This document shows positions 28,352-37,463 of a stretch of 64,000 nucleotides of DNA, piece after piece. Each line of letters begins with the position of its first letter. The first letter of the stretch is position 1. The notes beneath the pieces are model-generated. The model had not been told where the DNA came from and did not search any database. It saw only the letters and a list, made by a program, of their open reading frames with translations. The position numbers were made by a program, and so were the translations under genes. The DNA is taken from NCBI GenBank assembly GCA_022706785.1, contig JAKJBW010000005.1, positions 42,054-106,053 on the forward strand, given 5' to 3'. This DNA comes from Bacillota bacterium (GTDB lineage Bacteria > Bacillota > Clostridia > UBA1381 > UMGS1253).

Positions 28352-28514
28352 ATACTATTCCCAAATAAAAGAATAGATAAATAAAAGGCCGGATTTTTTT
28401 CGTATGGCGCGGAAAAGGTTCTCGGCAATAATTTGTTTATTGCCGACGGTTCTTTGACACAGTCAGACGAAAAAAAGACAAGTTTTATGCTATGATTTTA
28501 TCTGGGAATAGTAT
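28352..28514. mobile_element. MITE copy 1, between dnaK and dnaJ
   Basis: 163 bp. Ends form 19-bp inverted repeats beginning ATACTATTCCC, 18 of 19 positions matching. An internal hairpin CGGCAATAA / TTATTGCCG lies at 28423-28445. No ORF. About 86% identical to the element at 48076-48237 (21 substitutions and one gap by hand alignment). TA stands next to the CTATTCCC end on both sides, as expected for TA-targeting (IS630/mariner-type) elements. Confidence 0.85.
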
Positions 28515-28570
28515 TGGGGGGCAGGAGGGGCTCTGCCTTGCCGTATGCGCGATCTAAAGGAGATGGATGA

Positions 28571-29728
28571 ATGGCAGGTAAACGGGATTATTATGAGGTC
28601 TTGGGCGTATCAAAGGACGCCGGTGACGATGAGATGAAAAAAGCATACAGAAAGCTGGCGAAAAAGTACCATCCGGACTTGAATCCCGGTGATAAAGAGG
28701 CCGAGAAGAACTTTAAGGAAGCCAGTGAGGCATACGAGGTGCTCAGCGACGCACAGAAGAAAGCGCGCTATGACCAATTCGGTCACGCCGGAGTTGATCC
28801 GAGCTACGGCGCGGGCGGTGGTGCGGGATATGGCGGATTTGGCGATTTTAGCGGCGGATTTGGCGGCTTTGATGTTGGGGATATTTTTGATTCGCTGTTC
28901 GGCGGCGGCTTCGGAGCAGGGACTTCAGCCAGACGAAACGGCCCAAGAAAGGGGAAAGACGTCCAGCAAAATGTGGAGATCACCTTTGAGCAGGCTGCGT
29001 TTGGCGTGGAAAAGGAAGTCACGGTCTACCGTATGGAGAAATGCAACAGCTGCGGCGGCAGCGGCGCCCAGAAGGGGACGTCGCCTGTAACGTGTAAGAC
29101 ATGCGGCGGCGCCGGACAGGTGCGCACTACCCAGCGCACGCCGTTTGGCAGCTTTTCCTCCACATCCGTCTGCACAGCCTGCGGCGGGGCGGGGCAGACT
29201 ATCCCTACGCCTTGTCAGGACTGTAAGGGCAGCGGCCAGATCCGGCATCAGCGAAAGATCACCGTTGCGATTCCCGCCGGCATAGACAACGGCCAGACCA
29301 TTTCTATCCGGGGTGAGGGCAACGCGGGGACTAAAGGCGGCCCGGCGGGCGATTTGTTTATTACAATTTCCGTCAAGCCCCATGAGCTGTTTGAACGCCG
29401 GGGCAACGACGTTACCTTTGAGATGCCCATCAGCTTTGCACAGGCTGCGCTTGGCGATACCCTGCGCGTGCCTACGCTCGACGGCATGGTGGAGTATGCC
29501 ATTCCCGAAGGAACCAAAAACGGCACGGTTTTTAAGTTTAAGGGCAAGGGCGTTCATGTTCTTAACGGGCGTGGGCGCGGCGACCAGTATGTTAAGGTTG
29601 TGGTGGATGTGCCCACAGGGCTGACAGCCCGCCAAAAGGAGCTGCTGCGTGAGTTTGAGCAGCTGGATAAGGGTGTCCATAAGGAGAAGAACCGCTTTAT
29701 TGAGATGCTGGAAAGATTTAAAAAATAG
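28571..29728 (+). CDS. dnaJ: co-chaperone DnaJ (Hsp40)
   Basis: 385 residues. J-domain with HPD at residues 33-35 ([11 protein letters not shown]), Gly/Phe-rich region (about 75-120), zinc centre of four CxxCxGxG-type repeats ([32 protein letters not shown]), then the C-terminal peptide-binding and dimer domains. Stimulates DnaK ATPase. AAAGGAGA precedes the ATG. Its link to the hrcA promoter is interrupted by the MITE hairpin. Confidence 0.97.
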   Translation: MAGKRDYYEVLGVSKDAGDDEMKKAYRKLAKKYHPDLNPGDKEAEKNFKEASEAYEVLSDAQKKARYDQFGHAGVDPSYGAGGGAGYGGFGDFSGGFGGFDVGDIFDSLFGGGFGAGTSARRNGPRKGKDVQQNVEITFEQAAFGVEKEVTVYRMEKCNSCGGSGAQKGTSPVTCKTCGGAGQVRTTQRTPFGSFSSTSVCTACGGAGQTIPTPCQDCKGSGQIRHQRKITVAIPAGIDNGQTISIRGEGNAGTKGGPAGDLFITISVKPHELFERRGNDVTFEMPISFAQAALGDTLRVPTLDGMVEYAIPEGTKNGTVFKFKGKGVHVLNGRGRGDQYVKVVVDVPTGLTARQKELLREFEQLDKGVHKEKNRFIEMLERFKK

Positions 29729-29771
29729 GCGCGTGTAAAAGTATTGCGTTTTGATACATGCCGCACAATAA

Positions 29772-29813
29772 AAAAGCTAAGCAAACAGGTCATCGACCGC
29801 TTGCTTAGCTTTT
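29772..29813 (+). terminator. intrinsic terminator of the heat-shock cluster
   Basis: 13-bp stem AAAAGCTAAGCAA / TTGCTTAGCTTTT (29772-29784, 29801-29813); T-rich 3' arm continues with CGTTTTA. Confidence 0.85.
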
Positions 29814-29882
29814 CGTTTTATATTAAGAATAATTTTCCAGACTAAAATACCTCATATTACTAAAAATAACAAATGTCTACTG

Positions 29883-30161
29883 ATATTATTCTCCCGCTAA
29901 AATGATTATAATCGCCATTTCAGCAGGAGAATAATATGAATCATCCGCAAAGCGAATGATTCGCGCGGTTAAACCGCACGAATTGGATACAAAATGGCTT
30001 TAAACAGCCGCGTTGTGTTCAATACACAGTTTTGCCGGGGTATGGTGTTTTAAACACCATACCCGAAGCGCAAGGCTTTTAAGCTGTTTTGCTTAAAATC
30101 TTGCACTTCGGCAAATCAAAAATGCCGCCGCTATGCGGCCCCAGAGCATTTTTGATTTGCC
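29883..30161. repeat. cluster of consecutive hairpins before sleB
   Basis: This 470-base gap has no gene. It contains a series of inverted repeats: ATATTATTCTCC / GGAGAATAATAT (29883-29937); GAATCAT / ATGATTC (29938-29962); GCGGTT / AACCGC (29965-29977); a 13-bp GGGTATGGTGTTT palindrome (30038-30064); a GAAG-GCAAG...CTTGC-CTTC hairpin (about 30065-30109); and a 16-bp repeat GGCAAATCAAAAATGC / GCATTTTTGATTTGCC (30110-30161). The density is far above the rest of the window. Nature unknown: decayed element or structured RNA. Confidence 0.6.
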
Positions 30162-30202
30162 CGGCGGAGATGAACAAAAAAAACATAATGGAGGTTGTTT
30201 TA

Positions 30203-30862
30203 GTGGGAAAAAAACATATCATCTTCATTTTTGCCATTCTTGTGTGCGTGGTGCATATCCTCAATACGCCGCCTGCGGTGCAAACGCTGTCCCGGTACGG
30301 TTCGAGAGGACAGGAGGTCATAAACATCCAGACCCGCTTAAAACAGTGGGGTTACTACAAGGGCATAGTTGACGGTGTATACGGCAACCAGACTGTGGCG
30401 GCGGTAAAGTACTTTCAGCGGATGCACGGCCTGACCGCAGACGGAATCGCGGGGCCGCTTACCCTGAAAAAAATAGGCCTTGCCACGGGCAGTTCATCGT
30501 CGGGCGCTACCAACTCGGACATCAACCTGCTTGCGCGCGTTATCAACGGGGAGGCGCGGGGCGAGCCTTATACGGGACAGGTGGCAATCGGCGCGGTTAT
30601 CTTAAATCGTGTGAAACACCCTTCATTTCCAAAATCAATAGCAGGCGTTATCTATCAGCCGGGGGCTTTTGACGTGGTTGCAAACGGGCAGATCAACGCG
30701 CCATTGGTAGAATCGTGCGTAAAGGCAGCCAGGGATGCGATGAACGGATGGGATCCTTCTGGCGGTGCCATATACTACTATAATCCTGCAACTGCGACCA
30801 ACCAATGGATACGCTCGCGCCCCGTTGTAGCGACTATCGGGCGGCATGTGTTTTGCAAATAA
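30203..30862 (+). CDS. sleB: spore cortex-lytic enzyme SleB
   Basis: Lytic transglycosylase that opens spore cortex peptidoglycan at germination. 219 residues from GTG 30203, set by GGAGG eight bases upstream: hydrophobic signal (HIIFIFAILVCVVHIL), peptidoglycan-binding domain with GSRGQEVINIQTRLKQWGYY, then hydrolase-2 domain with ARVINGEARGEPYTGQVAIGAVILNRV (catalytic Glu) and FDVVANGQIN. The usual ypeB partner is absent downstream. Confidence 0.9.
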   Translation: MGKKHIIFIFAILVCVVHILNTPPAVQTLSRYGSRGQEVINIQTRLKQWGYYKGIVDGVYGNQTVAAVKYFQRMHGLTADGIAGPLTLKKIGLATGSSSSGATNSDINLLARVINGEARGEPYTGQVAIGAVILNRVKHPSFPKSIAGVIYQPGAFDVVANGQINAPLVESCVKAARDAMNGWDPSGGAIYYYNPATATNQWIRSRPVVATIGRHVFCK

Positions 30863-30870
30863 TATATATT

Positions 30871-30916
30871 AACAGCGCCTTGGGCACAGGTTATTCTGTA
30901 CGCAAGGCGCTGTTTT
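30871..30916. terminator. bidirectional terminator between sleB and the amidohydrolase gene
   Basis: AACAGCGCCTTG / CAAGGCGCTGTT (30871-30882, 30903-30914), T-run on the plus side and A-rich on the left for the minus-strand gene. Confidence 0.85.
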
Positions 30917-30935
30917 ACCTATCGTCAGCCAAATG

Positions 30936-31727
30936 TCATATCCCTAGCAGTTCAAGCGCATTCTTGGAGAAAATCTTATCCTTTTCATCATCAGTTAATT
31001 TCAGCGAATCAATAAAAGCAAAGGTATCCGCAGGCGATTCCCATGGGCAGTCGCTTCCGAAGAGCACCCTGTCCGCGCCATGCTTTTTTATGATCCGGGT
31101 GGCCTGCTCCGCGCTGATGCGTCCAAAGGTAAATGAGGTGTCGATATACCCTGCGCACCCTGCCACATGGCTTTCCACCTCGTCCCACAGCAGGCACCCG
31201 CCCAGATGCGCCATCACCATTTTAGCGTCCGGAAAAGCACGCAGCACTTTTCCCACCGCTGCCGGAGGCGCGGCGGGTGGGCGTGAGAAGCCTAAATCAC
31301 TGCCGGCGTGAAACACCATCACCAGCCCAAGCGACCGGCATTTTTCATATAATGGATAGACCTTTTTGTCGTCAATGCGAAAATCCTGATACTCGGGATG
31401 AAACTTTACGCCTAAAAGCCCTGCACCTGCGATGCGTTCGAGCTCATCAAGGGCACCTGGAGAATCAGGATGCACCGAGCCGAACGATATGACATTGTCT
31501 GTGTTCTGAGCAATAGCAAAATTGTTTACGTTAGTCTGTTGTTTTACGTTGGTGGCAATGTTCAAAAGCACAAAACGGTCAACGCCCCAGCCTTGCATTT
31601 TAGCGGCAGTATCTGTGATGCCGCCGTTTGTGTATGTGGCAATGCCGCCTGCCTTTTTGGCCAAACGGGGGATGATATTTGGTGCAAGGTTATCGGGAAA
31701 CGCGTGCGCATGGAAATCGATCAGCAT
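30936..31727 (-). CDS. TIM-barrel amidohydrolase (amidohydrolase-2 family)
   Basis: 263 residues: MLIDFHAHAFPD gives the HxH metal site, then GVKFHPEYQDF, VFHAGSDLGFS, MAHLGGCLLWDEV and VLFGSDCPW with the catalytic Asp. This set marks the ACMSD-like amidohydrolase-2 family, which includes decarboxylases and hydrolases; the exact reaction cannot be read. AGAGGAT lies eight bases before the ATG. Stands alone on the minus strand. Confidence 0.85.
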   Translation of the reverse strand: MLIDFHAHAFPDNLAPNIIPRLAKKAGGIATYTNGGITDTAAKMQGWGVDRFVLLNIATNVKQQTNVNNFAIAQNTDNVISFGSVHPDSPGALDELERIAGAGLLGVKFHPEYQDFRIDDKKVYPLYEKCRSLGLVMVFHAGSDLGFSRPPAAPPAAVGKVLRAFPDAKMVMAHLGGCLLWDEVESHVAGCAGYIDTSFTFGRISAEQATRIIKKHGADRVLFGSDCPWESPADTFAFIDSLKLTDDEKDKIFSKNALELLGI

Positions 31728-31878
31728 AATTTTTGGATCCTCTTTCTGTTTTGTTTGGATAGAACCATTGTATAGTTAATGACATAAAAATGCAAGTGTG
31801 GACATAAAGTTTGTGTCAAAATACGCCGGATAAGCCTTGGCTGTATAATCAGAAACGGTCAAGAGCGCGCAAAAACAG

Positions 31879-31907
31879 TTGCATTTTGAAACCTAATCAA
31901 GTATAAT
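31879..31907 (+). promoter_or_regulatory. promoter of tyrS-thyA-dfrA
   Basis: TTGCAT (31879-31884), 17-base spacer, TATAAT (31902-31907), 40 bases before ATG. No T-box leader fits in this short 5' region. Confidence 0.68.
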
Positions 31908-31947
31908 GTTCTCAATGCGTAAAACTTGGAAGATGGAGCGTGAAACC

Positions 31948-33174
31948 ATGGGAAATGTATTTGACGTGCTTAAAGAGCGCGGTTTGATAGCTCAAACGAC
32001 ACACGAGGAGCAAATACGCGAGCTGCTTGGGAAAGAGAAGGTCACCTTCTACATCGGCTTTGACCCCACGGCGGACAGCCTGCATGTAGGCCACTTCCTG
32101 CAAATGGTGGTGATGCGCCATATGCAGCAGGCGGGGCACCGGCCCATTGCAATCCTTGGCGGCGGCACAGGCAGCGTGGGCGACCCTTCGGGCAGGACGG
32201 ATATGCGCAAGATGATGACCCGCGAGGTGATCGACCAAAACATTGCCAATTTCAGAAAGCAGCTGTCGCGCTTCATCGACTTTGAGGACGGCAAGGCGCT
32301 CATGATCAATAATGCCGACTGGCTGTTGAGTTTGAATTATATCGACTTTCTGCGCGAGATCGGCGTTCATTTTTCGGTAAACCGTATGCTGACCGCCGAG
32401 TGTTTTAAGTCGCGTATGGAAAAGGGTCTTTCGTTTTTGGAATTTAACTATATGCTCATGCAGAGCTATGATTTTTTGGTGCTTAATCGTAACTACGACT
32501 GCAAGCTCCAGCTTGGCGGCGACGATCAATGGTCCAATATTATAAACGGAGTGGACCTCATCCGCCGCTGCGACGGCAAGGAAGCGTATGGCATGACCTT
32601 TACGCTTCTCACCACAAGCGAGGGCAAAAAGATGGGCAAGACAGAGAGCGGCGCGCTTTGGCTGGATCCGCAAAAAACCTCGCCCTATGAATTTTATCAG
32701 TATTGGCGTAATATCGATGACGCCGATGTGCTCAAATGCATCAAGCTTTTGACCTTCCTGCCCATAGAGCAAATTCGCGCCATGGAAAGCTGGGAAGGCG
32801 CGCAGCTCAATGAAGCCAAAAAGCTGCTTGCCCATGAGCTGACGCAGATGGTACACGGCAAAGAAGAGGCCGACCGCGCCTCCGATGCGGCGATGGCTGT
32901 GTTTGGCGGCGGCGGCAGCATGGATAACGTGCCCACCACTGCGGTAAGCGCAGCTGATGTGGCGGAAGGCACGCTACTGATCGATGTCCTTGTCGCAATC
33001 GGTTTTCTGCCGTCAAAGGCGGAGGCAAGAAGGCTTATCATACAAGGCGGGCTGACGGTGGGAGCAGAAAAGATCACCGACGTTTCCTATGCCGTTGCGC
33101 CCGACATGTTTGCCGGCGAAGGGATGCTTGTTAAAAAGGGTAAAAAGGTATTTCACAGAATCGTGTTGGAATAG
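31948..33174 (+). CDS. tyrS: tyrosyl-tRNA synthetase
   Basis: Class I synthetase charging tRNA-Tyr. 408 residues: [18 protein letters not shown] with HVGH (HIGH motif) near residue 45, [22 protein letters not shown] with the KMSKS-like KMGK near 230, and a C-terminal S4 domain ([16 protein letters not shown]). ATG 31948 is set by homologous length and a GGAGCG site; upstream Mets at 31906 and 31933 are unlikely. Confidence 0.95.
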   Translation: MGNVFDVLKERGLIAQTTHEEQIRELLGKEKVTFYIGFDPTADSLHVGHFLQMVVMRHMQQAGHRPIAILGGGTGSVGDPSGRTDMRKMMTREVIDQNIANFRKQLSRFIDFEDGKALMINNADWLLSLNYIDFLREIGVHFSVNRMLTAECFKSRMEKGLSFLEFNYMLMQSYDFLVLNRNYDCKLQLGGDDQWSNIINGVDLIRRCDGKEAYGMTFTLLTTSEGKKMGKTESGALWLDPQKTSPYEFYQYWRNIDDADVLKCIKLLTFLPIEQIRAMESWEGAQLNEAKKLLAHELTQMVHGKEEADRASDAAMAVFGGGGSMDNVPTTAVSAADVAEGTLLIDVLVAIGFLPSKAEARRLIIQGGLTVGAEKITDVSYAVAPDMFAGEGMLVKKGKKVFHRIVLE

Positions 33175-33186
33175 CGAGTTGATATC

Positions 33187-34017
33187 ATGAGCAAGGCTGA
33201 TCAGATTTTTATAGCAATGTGTGAGGATATTTTGGAAAACGGCGCCATGTCGGCCGAGGATATAGTGCGTCCGCACTGGCCGGACGGCACGCCCGCCTAC
33301 ACCAAAAGGAAATTTTGCGTGGTCAACCGATACAATCTGGCCGAAGAGTTCCCCATTCTGACGCTCAGGCGGGTGCCACTGAAAAGCGCGATTGACGAGG
33401 TTTTGTGGATATGGCAGAAAAAAAGTAATAATACGGCCGATCTAAACAGCCATATCTGGGACAGCTGGGCGGACGCAAGCGGCAGCATAGGCAAAGCATA
33501 CGGCTACCAGATGGGCATCAAGCACAAATACAAAGAGGGCGAATTTGACCAGGTGGATCGCCTGCTCTACGATTTAAAGCACAATCCTGCCAGCCGCCGC
33601 ATGATAACCAATATGTACAACCACGCCGATTTAAGCGAAATGGCACTGTATCCGTGCGCGTATTCTATGACCTTTAGTGTGGTGCAGGGCAGATTAAACG
33701 CTATTTTAAATCAGCGTTCACAAGACATTTTAGCGGCGAACGCTTGGAATGTGTGCCAGTACGCCGCGCTTGTGATGATGCTCGCGCAGGCGAGCGGATT
33801 TTTAGCGGGTGAGCTTGTGCATGTGATTGCCGATGCACATATTTACGACAGGCATATCCCTGCCATAGCCGAGCTGATCACGCGCCAGGCGCACCCCACA
33901 CCCACACTTAAGCTAAACCCTGATATCCATGATTTTTATAAATTTACGCCGGACGACTTTGTGCTGGAAAACTATGTGTGCGGCCCTGCGGTAAAAGGGT
34001 ATGAGGTGGCAATTTGA
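33187..34017 (+). CDS. thyA: thymidylate synthase
   Basis: Makes dTMP from dUMP with methylene-THF. 276 residues; catalytic Cys in LYPCAYSMTF near residue 157, QRSQDILAANAWNVCQYA (dUMP contacts) and HVIADAHIYDRH; folate-binding C-terminus GYEVAI. The active-site context PCAY replaces the common PCH, as in some clostridial forms. 12 bases after tyrS. Confidence 0.95.
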   Translation: MSKADQIFIAMCEDILENGAMSAEDIVRPHWPDGTPAYTKRKFCVVNRYNLAEEFPILTLRRVPLKSAIDEVLWIWQKKSNNTADLNSHIWDSWADASGSIGKAYGYQMGIKHKYKEGEFDQVDRLLYDLKHNPASRRMITNMYNHADLSEMALYPCAYSMTFSVVQGRLNAILNQRSQDILAANAWNVCQYAALVMMLAQASGFLAGELVHVIADAHIYDRHIPAIAELITRQAHPTPTLKLNPDIHDFYKFTPDDFVLENYVCGPAVKGYEVAI

Positions 34018-34072
34018 GCGTTGGTTTATGCGTTCAGTCTGTTAAAGGGTGTAATATGGGGGAGGTGTGCGC

Positions 34073-34582
34073 GTGAATCTGATTGTGGCGGTGGATCAGA
34101 ATTTTGGCATCGGCAAGGATAATAAAATGCCGTGGCATTTGCGTGCCGACATGGCCTATTTTAAGCAGATGACCCTGGGCAAGACGGTTGTGATGGGCAG
34201 AAAGACGCTGGAATCACTGCCCGGCGGGCAGCCTTTAAAGGATCGCAACAATATTGTTTTAAGCACAGCGGGGGATTATGGTAAGGAGGGCGTGACGGTT
34301 TGCCGTTCGCCTCGCGAGGTGTTTTTGGCGGCGGCCAAGCATGCGCCGGACGACGTGCTCGTCATAGGCGGGGCAAGTGTGTACCGCACTTTCCTGCCAT
34401 ACTGCACGCGAGCGTATGTCACAAAGATCCAAGCCGCCTACGAGACCGACGCATGGTTTCCAAACCTGGATGGTGAGCCATTGTGGGAAATAGAAACGCA
34501 AGGCGATGAGCAGACGGAAAACAGAGTAAGCTTTCGTTTTACGGTGTACGTCAATCACGACGTTAAAATATTTGAGGATTAG
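34073..34582 (+). CDS. dfrA: dihydrofolate reductase
   Basis: Regenerates THF used up by ThyA, directly upstream. About 169 residues: NLIVAVDQNFGIGKDNKMPWHLRADM (substrate Asp), TVVMGRKTLESLPGGQPL and VIGGASVYRTFLPYC. GTG 34073 has GGAGG seven bases upstream; GTG 34067 is too close to it. Convergent with the next gene, 14 bases apart. Confidence 0.93.
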   Translation: MNLIVAVDQNFGIGKDNKMPWHLRADMAYFKQMTLGKTVVMGRKTLESLPGGQPLKDRNNIVLSTAGDYGKEGVTVCRSPREVFLAAAKHAPDDVLVIGGASVYRTFLPYCTRAYVTKIQAAYETDAWFPNLDGEPLWEIETQGDEQTENRVSFRFTVYVNHDVKIFED

Positions 34583-34596
34583 TGCCTGAACAAAGG

Positions 34597-35559
34597 CTAA
34601 TTGCTGATTTCATAGTTGAAACGCTTGGCAAAATCTACGTTTTTAAGCGTAAAGGTTTTGCCATTTACATTATTCAGGCAGCCTGCGTCTGTGGTAAAAG
34701 CAAATGTCAGCTGATATGAGCAAAGCGCTTGGTACTGCTGCTGCCTCTCATCTTTTTTTGCTTTGGGCGCACCGTATTTGGCATCGCCCACCAACGGGTG
34801 CCCTATGGAGGCCAGATGCGCCCGTATCTGGTGCGAGCGGCCTGTTACCAACTCTACTTCCAGCAGGCTTGCGTCACCCTCATGCGCAAGCACGCGGTAG
34901 CGGGTGATGATATGTCGTGCACCGTCCTGCGGCTTATCCGTGACATAAACCTTATTGAGCCGTTCATTTTTGTGCAAATATCCGATCAACTCATCGGCCC
35001 TGTTTGGCAAAACGCCATGCACAACGCAAAGATAGCGCTTTTTAACCTCACGGTCCTTGATCTTTTGATTCATGATGCGAAGCGCTTCAGCGTTTTTGGC
35101 GGCAATGACAATGCCGGAGGTATTGCGGTCGATGCGGTTGCAAAGGGCAGGGGCAAAGGTGTGCTCCTGTTCGGCCTGATATTCCCCTTTGCGCGTAAGG
35201 TAGCCGTGAAGGCGCGCGATCAGGGTGTCGGAGTTGCTGCCTCCGGCATGCACCGGCAGCCCCGCAGGCTTATTGACAAGCAGGATGTTTGCATCCTCGT
35301 ATACAATATCAAGCGGGGCATTTGTATGAGGCGGCGGGGAAGGCGCGGCGTCTTGAAAAAACTCGTCTTTGATATAAAAGCTAATGACATCGCCTGCGCA
35401 CAGCATATAGTCCTGAGCGACCCTTTTGCCGTTTACCTTTACGCAGTTTTTGCGAAGGGATTTATAAAGAAAGCTTTTGGGCATATCGGGGAAAAATTTG
35501 CCCATGAATTTATCCATCCGCTGACCTGCGTCGTTTTGGCCCGCTACAATACTTTTCAA
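34597..35559 (-). CDS. RluA-family 23S rRNA pseudouridine synthase
   Basis: 320 residues. N-terminal S4-like region (RMDKFMGKFFPDMPKSFLYKSLRKNCVKVNGKR), catalytic block LCNRIDRNTSGIVIAAKN with the Asp, and GRSHQIRAHLASIGHPLVGDAKYG. Probably modifies 23S rRNA; site not assigned. I prefer TTG 35559, seven bases after AGAGGGG, over ATG 35610, which lacks a site. Confidence 0.88.
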   Translation of the reverse strand: MKSIVAGQNDAGQRMDKFMGKFFPDMPKSFLYKSLRKNCVKVNGKRVAQDYMLCAGDVISFYIKDEFFQDAAPSPPPHTNAPLDIVYEDANILLVNKPAGLPVHAGGSNSDTLIARLHGYLTRKGEYQAEQEHTFAPALCNRIDRNTSGIVIAAKNAEALRIMNQKIKDREVKKRYLCVVHGVLPNRADELIGYLHKNERLNKVYVTDKPQDGARHIITRYRVLAHEGDASLLEVELVTGRSHQIRAHLASIGHPLVGDAKYGAPKAKKDERQQQYQALCSYQLTFAFTTDAGCLNNVNGKTFTLKNVDFAKRFNYEISN

Positions 35560-35857
35560 AACGTTACCCCTCTCCAAATAGTTGTACATCGTATTGGTTA
35601 TATTATACACGAAATAGGAAAAAAGTCACGCCGCTACAAAAAATTTATTTGCCGGCGCGCCGGTAAAACAAGGTATTAAAATCCGCCGCAAGGGGGGGTA
35701 TAATAAACGCAATCAATTTAGAGGTAAAGCATTTCGGCTTTATCCCTTGTGCGTTTATTGAATCGGTGTGGGGTTAAGCTGACTGCGGTTTGCGCTTGTG
35801 ATATCATATTTTTTACCGTATGGCTGTTTTGAAGCGTAAATTTTAGACAACTGGAAC

Positions 35858-35886
35858 TTGACTTTCATACGCAGATGTGGCAGAAT
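35858..35886 (+). promoter_or_regulatory. promoter of rsmD-coaD
   Basis: TTGACT (35858-35863), 17-base spacer, CAGAAT (35881-35886). Confidence 0.5.
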
Positions 35887-35902
35887 AATAGGAGATGAAA
35901 AA

Positions 35903-36472
35903 ATGCGTGTTATAGCCGGATCAAAAAGAGGAACAAAGCTTTGCGGATTTGAAGGCGATTCGGTGCGGCCCACTACCGACCGGGTCAAGGAAAATATATT
36001 TAATATCATAGCACCTTATGTATCTGGTGCACAGGTGCTGGATCTTTTTGCAGGTACGGGTGCGCTGGCTGTTGAGGCACTAAGCCGCGGAGCCGGAGGC
36101 GCCGTGTTGTGCGACAGTTCCGGTGCTTCGCTGAAGTTAGTGCGTGAAAACCTTGAAAGGACAGGCTTTGCGCATGCGGCGCAGGTTGTGAGATCAGACG
36201 CGGTTTTGTATTTGAAGCAGTGCGGCAGGCAGTTTGATATCATATTTTTAGACCCGCCATACAATACAGGGCTTTTGGAAGCGGCTATGCGCCAGATTGC
36301 GGAAAGCGGCGTTTTGTCCGAGTCGGGCATTGTGCTTGCCGAGCGGGACGGGGCGCAGCCGGATATTGCGACTGAGGGCTTGGCGCTTGTTAAAGAAAAG
36401 AAATATGGCAGGACGCATATTTGCGTCTATGCAAAACAACAGCCGATACAAACTGGAATAGAGGGATTTTAA
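35903..36472 (+). CDS. rsmD: 16S rRNA (guanine966-N2)-methyltransferase
   Basis: 189 residues: MRVIAGSKRG at the start, VRPTTDRVKENIFN, SAM motif I VLDLFAGTGALAVEALSRGA and catalytic DPPYN near residue 116. AGGAGA precedes ATG 35903. Its stop touches the coaD start (TAAATG), a common coupling. Confidence 0.93.
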   Translation: MRVIAGSKRGTKLCGFEGDSVRPTTDRVKENIFNIIAPYVSGAQVLDLFAGTGALAVEALSRGAGGAVLCDSSGASLKLVRENLERTGFAHAAQVVRSDAVLYLKQCGRQFDIIFLDPPYNTGLLEAAMRQIAESGVLSESGIVLAERDGAQPDIATEGLALVKEKKYGRTHICVYAKQQPIQTGIEGF

Positions 36473-36958
36473 ATGAAGATAGCGGTGTATCCGGGCAGCT
36501 TTGACCCTGTTACAAACGGGCATTTTGATGTGATCCGCCGCAGTGCCGCTGTGTTTGACAGGGTGATTGTCGGCGTGCTCGACAATGGCAGCAAAAAGGC
36601 GCTGTTTACCGTTGCCGAAAGAATGGACATGGTTCGCCGTGTCACACGCGATATAAAAAACGTTCAGGTCGACACCTTTTCGGGGCTTTTGGTGGATTTT
36701 ATGGAGGCATTTGACGCAAAGGTGATTATTAAAGGCCTGCGTACGGTTTCGGATTTTGAGTATGAGTTCCAAATGGCGCTTTTGAATAAATCGTTAAAAC
36801 CTCAGATGGAAACGCTTTTTATGATGACCGATTCAAAATATTCCTATATCAGCTCCAGCATGGTAAAAGAGGTTGCACGGCTTGGCGGCAGCCTGGACGA
36901 GTTGGTATGCGACGATGTGGCGCAGATTTTGAGAAACAAGTTAAGGGACAGGGGGTAG
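36473..36958 (+). CDS. coaD: phosphopantetheine adenylyltransferase
   Basis: Penultimate step of CoA synthesis. 161 residues; AVYPGSFDPVTNGHFDVI with the T-x-GH nucleotidyltransferase site, IIKGLRTVSDFEYE, and YSYISSSMVKEVA. Starts one base after the rsmD stop. Confidence 0.96.
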   Translation: MKIAVYPGSFDPVTNGHFDVIRRSAAVFDRVIVGVLDNGSKKALFTVAERMDMVRRVTRDIKNVQVDTFSGLLVDFMEAFDAKVIIKGLRTVSDFEYEFQMALLNKSLKPQMETLFMMTDSKYSYISSSMVKEVARLGGSLDELVCDDVAQILRNKLRDRG

Positions 36959-36964
36959 GGGTAA

Positions 36965-37405
36965 ATGGAAGTTTTGGAAATCATCGATATGATGGAGGAC
37001 GTCGTTGAAAAATCTATGGCAATCCCCTTTTTCGGCCGGGCGATTGTTGACCGTGAGGAGCTTTTAGATCTCTTGCAGGAGATCCGTCTTAATCTGCCCG
37101 ACGACTTAAAGCAGGCAAAATGGGTTAAAGAAGAGCGCCAGCGCATCCTTATGGAGGCTCAAAAAGAGGCCGGCGCCATTATGAAAAATGCGGAAGAACA
37201 GATCATTTCCATGATAGATGAGCACGAGATCACCAAAAAGGCCTATGAGCAGGCTAATCAGATCATTGCCGCCGCCCAGAACAATGCGCGTGAGCTGCGT
37301 TTGGGTACAAAGCAGTATGCCGACGACGTCATGGCAAGCCTTGAGGAGCGTTTGGAGAAGATGCTTGTGACGGTAAAAGACAACCGCAAGGAACTAAAAA
37401 AGTGA
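36965..37405 (+). CDS. coiled-coil protein of unknown function (ATP-synthase-B-like)
   Basis: 146 residues, six bases after coaD. Short N-terminal head (EVLEIIDMMEDVVEKSMAIPFFGRAIVDREELLDLL) then almost entirely heptad-rich helix (about 45-140). Proteins of this form follow coaD in many Clostridia and are sometimes called H+-ATPase subunit H or DivIVA-like; I see no basis for either. No TM segment. Confidence 0.65.
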   Translation: MEVLEIIDMMEDVVEKSMAIPFFGRAIVDREELLDLLQEIRLNLPDDLKQAKWVKEERQRILMEAQKEAGAIMKNAEEQIISMIDEHEITKKAYEQANQIIAAAQNNARELRLGTKQYADDVMASLEERLEKMLVTVKDNRKELKK

Positions 37406-37463
37406 TAAAACCGAAATCACAGACATACACTATACCATAACCTTTTGAAAAGGGTGTGTTATT

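Noticed and set aside
28441..28500. Outward promoter inside the MITE (TTGACA near 28454, TATGAT near 28490)
   Set aside because: Spacing is about 30 bases, and the -10 is not kept in copy 2 (TACGCT).
28925..29680. Minus-strand ORF (251 codons)
   Set aside because: Shadow of dnaJ, His/Arg/Ala-rich composition typical of an antisense frame.
31728..31947. T-box leader before tyrS
   Set aside because: Promoter is only about 40 bases from the start and no T-box sequence or specifier hairpin is present.
31912..32856. Long minus-strand ORF (314 codons)
   Set aside because: Antisense shadow of tyrS; no family features.
34729..35679. Long plus-strand ORF (316 codons)
   Set aside because: Lies opposite the RluA-type synthase, which has clear catalytic motifs; the opposite frame shows none and no ribosome site.
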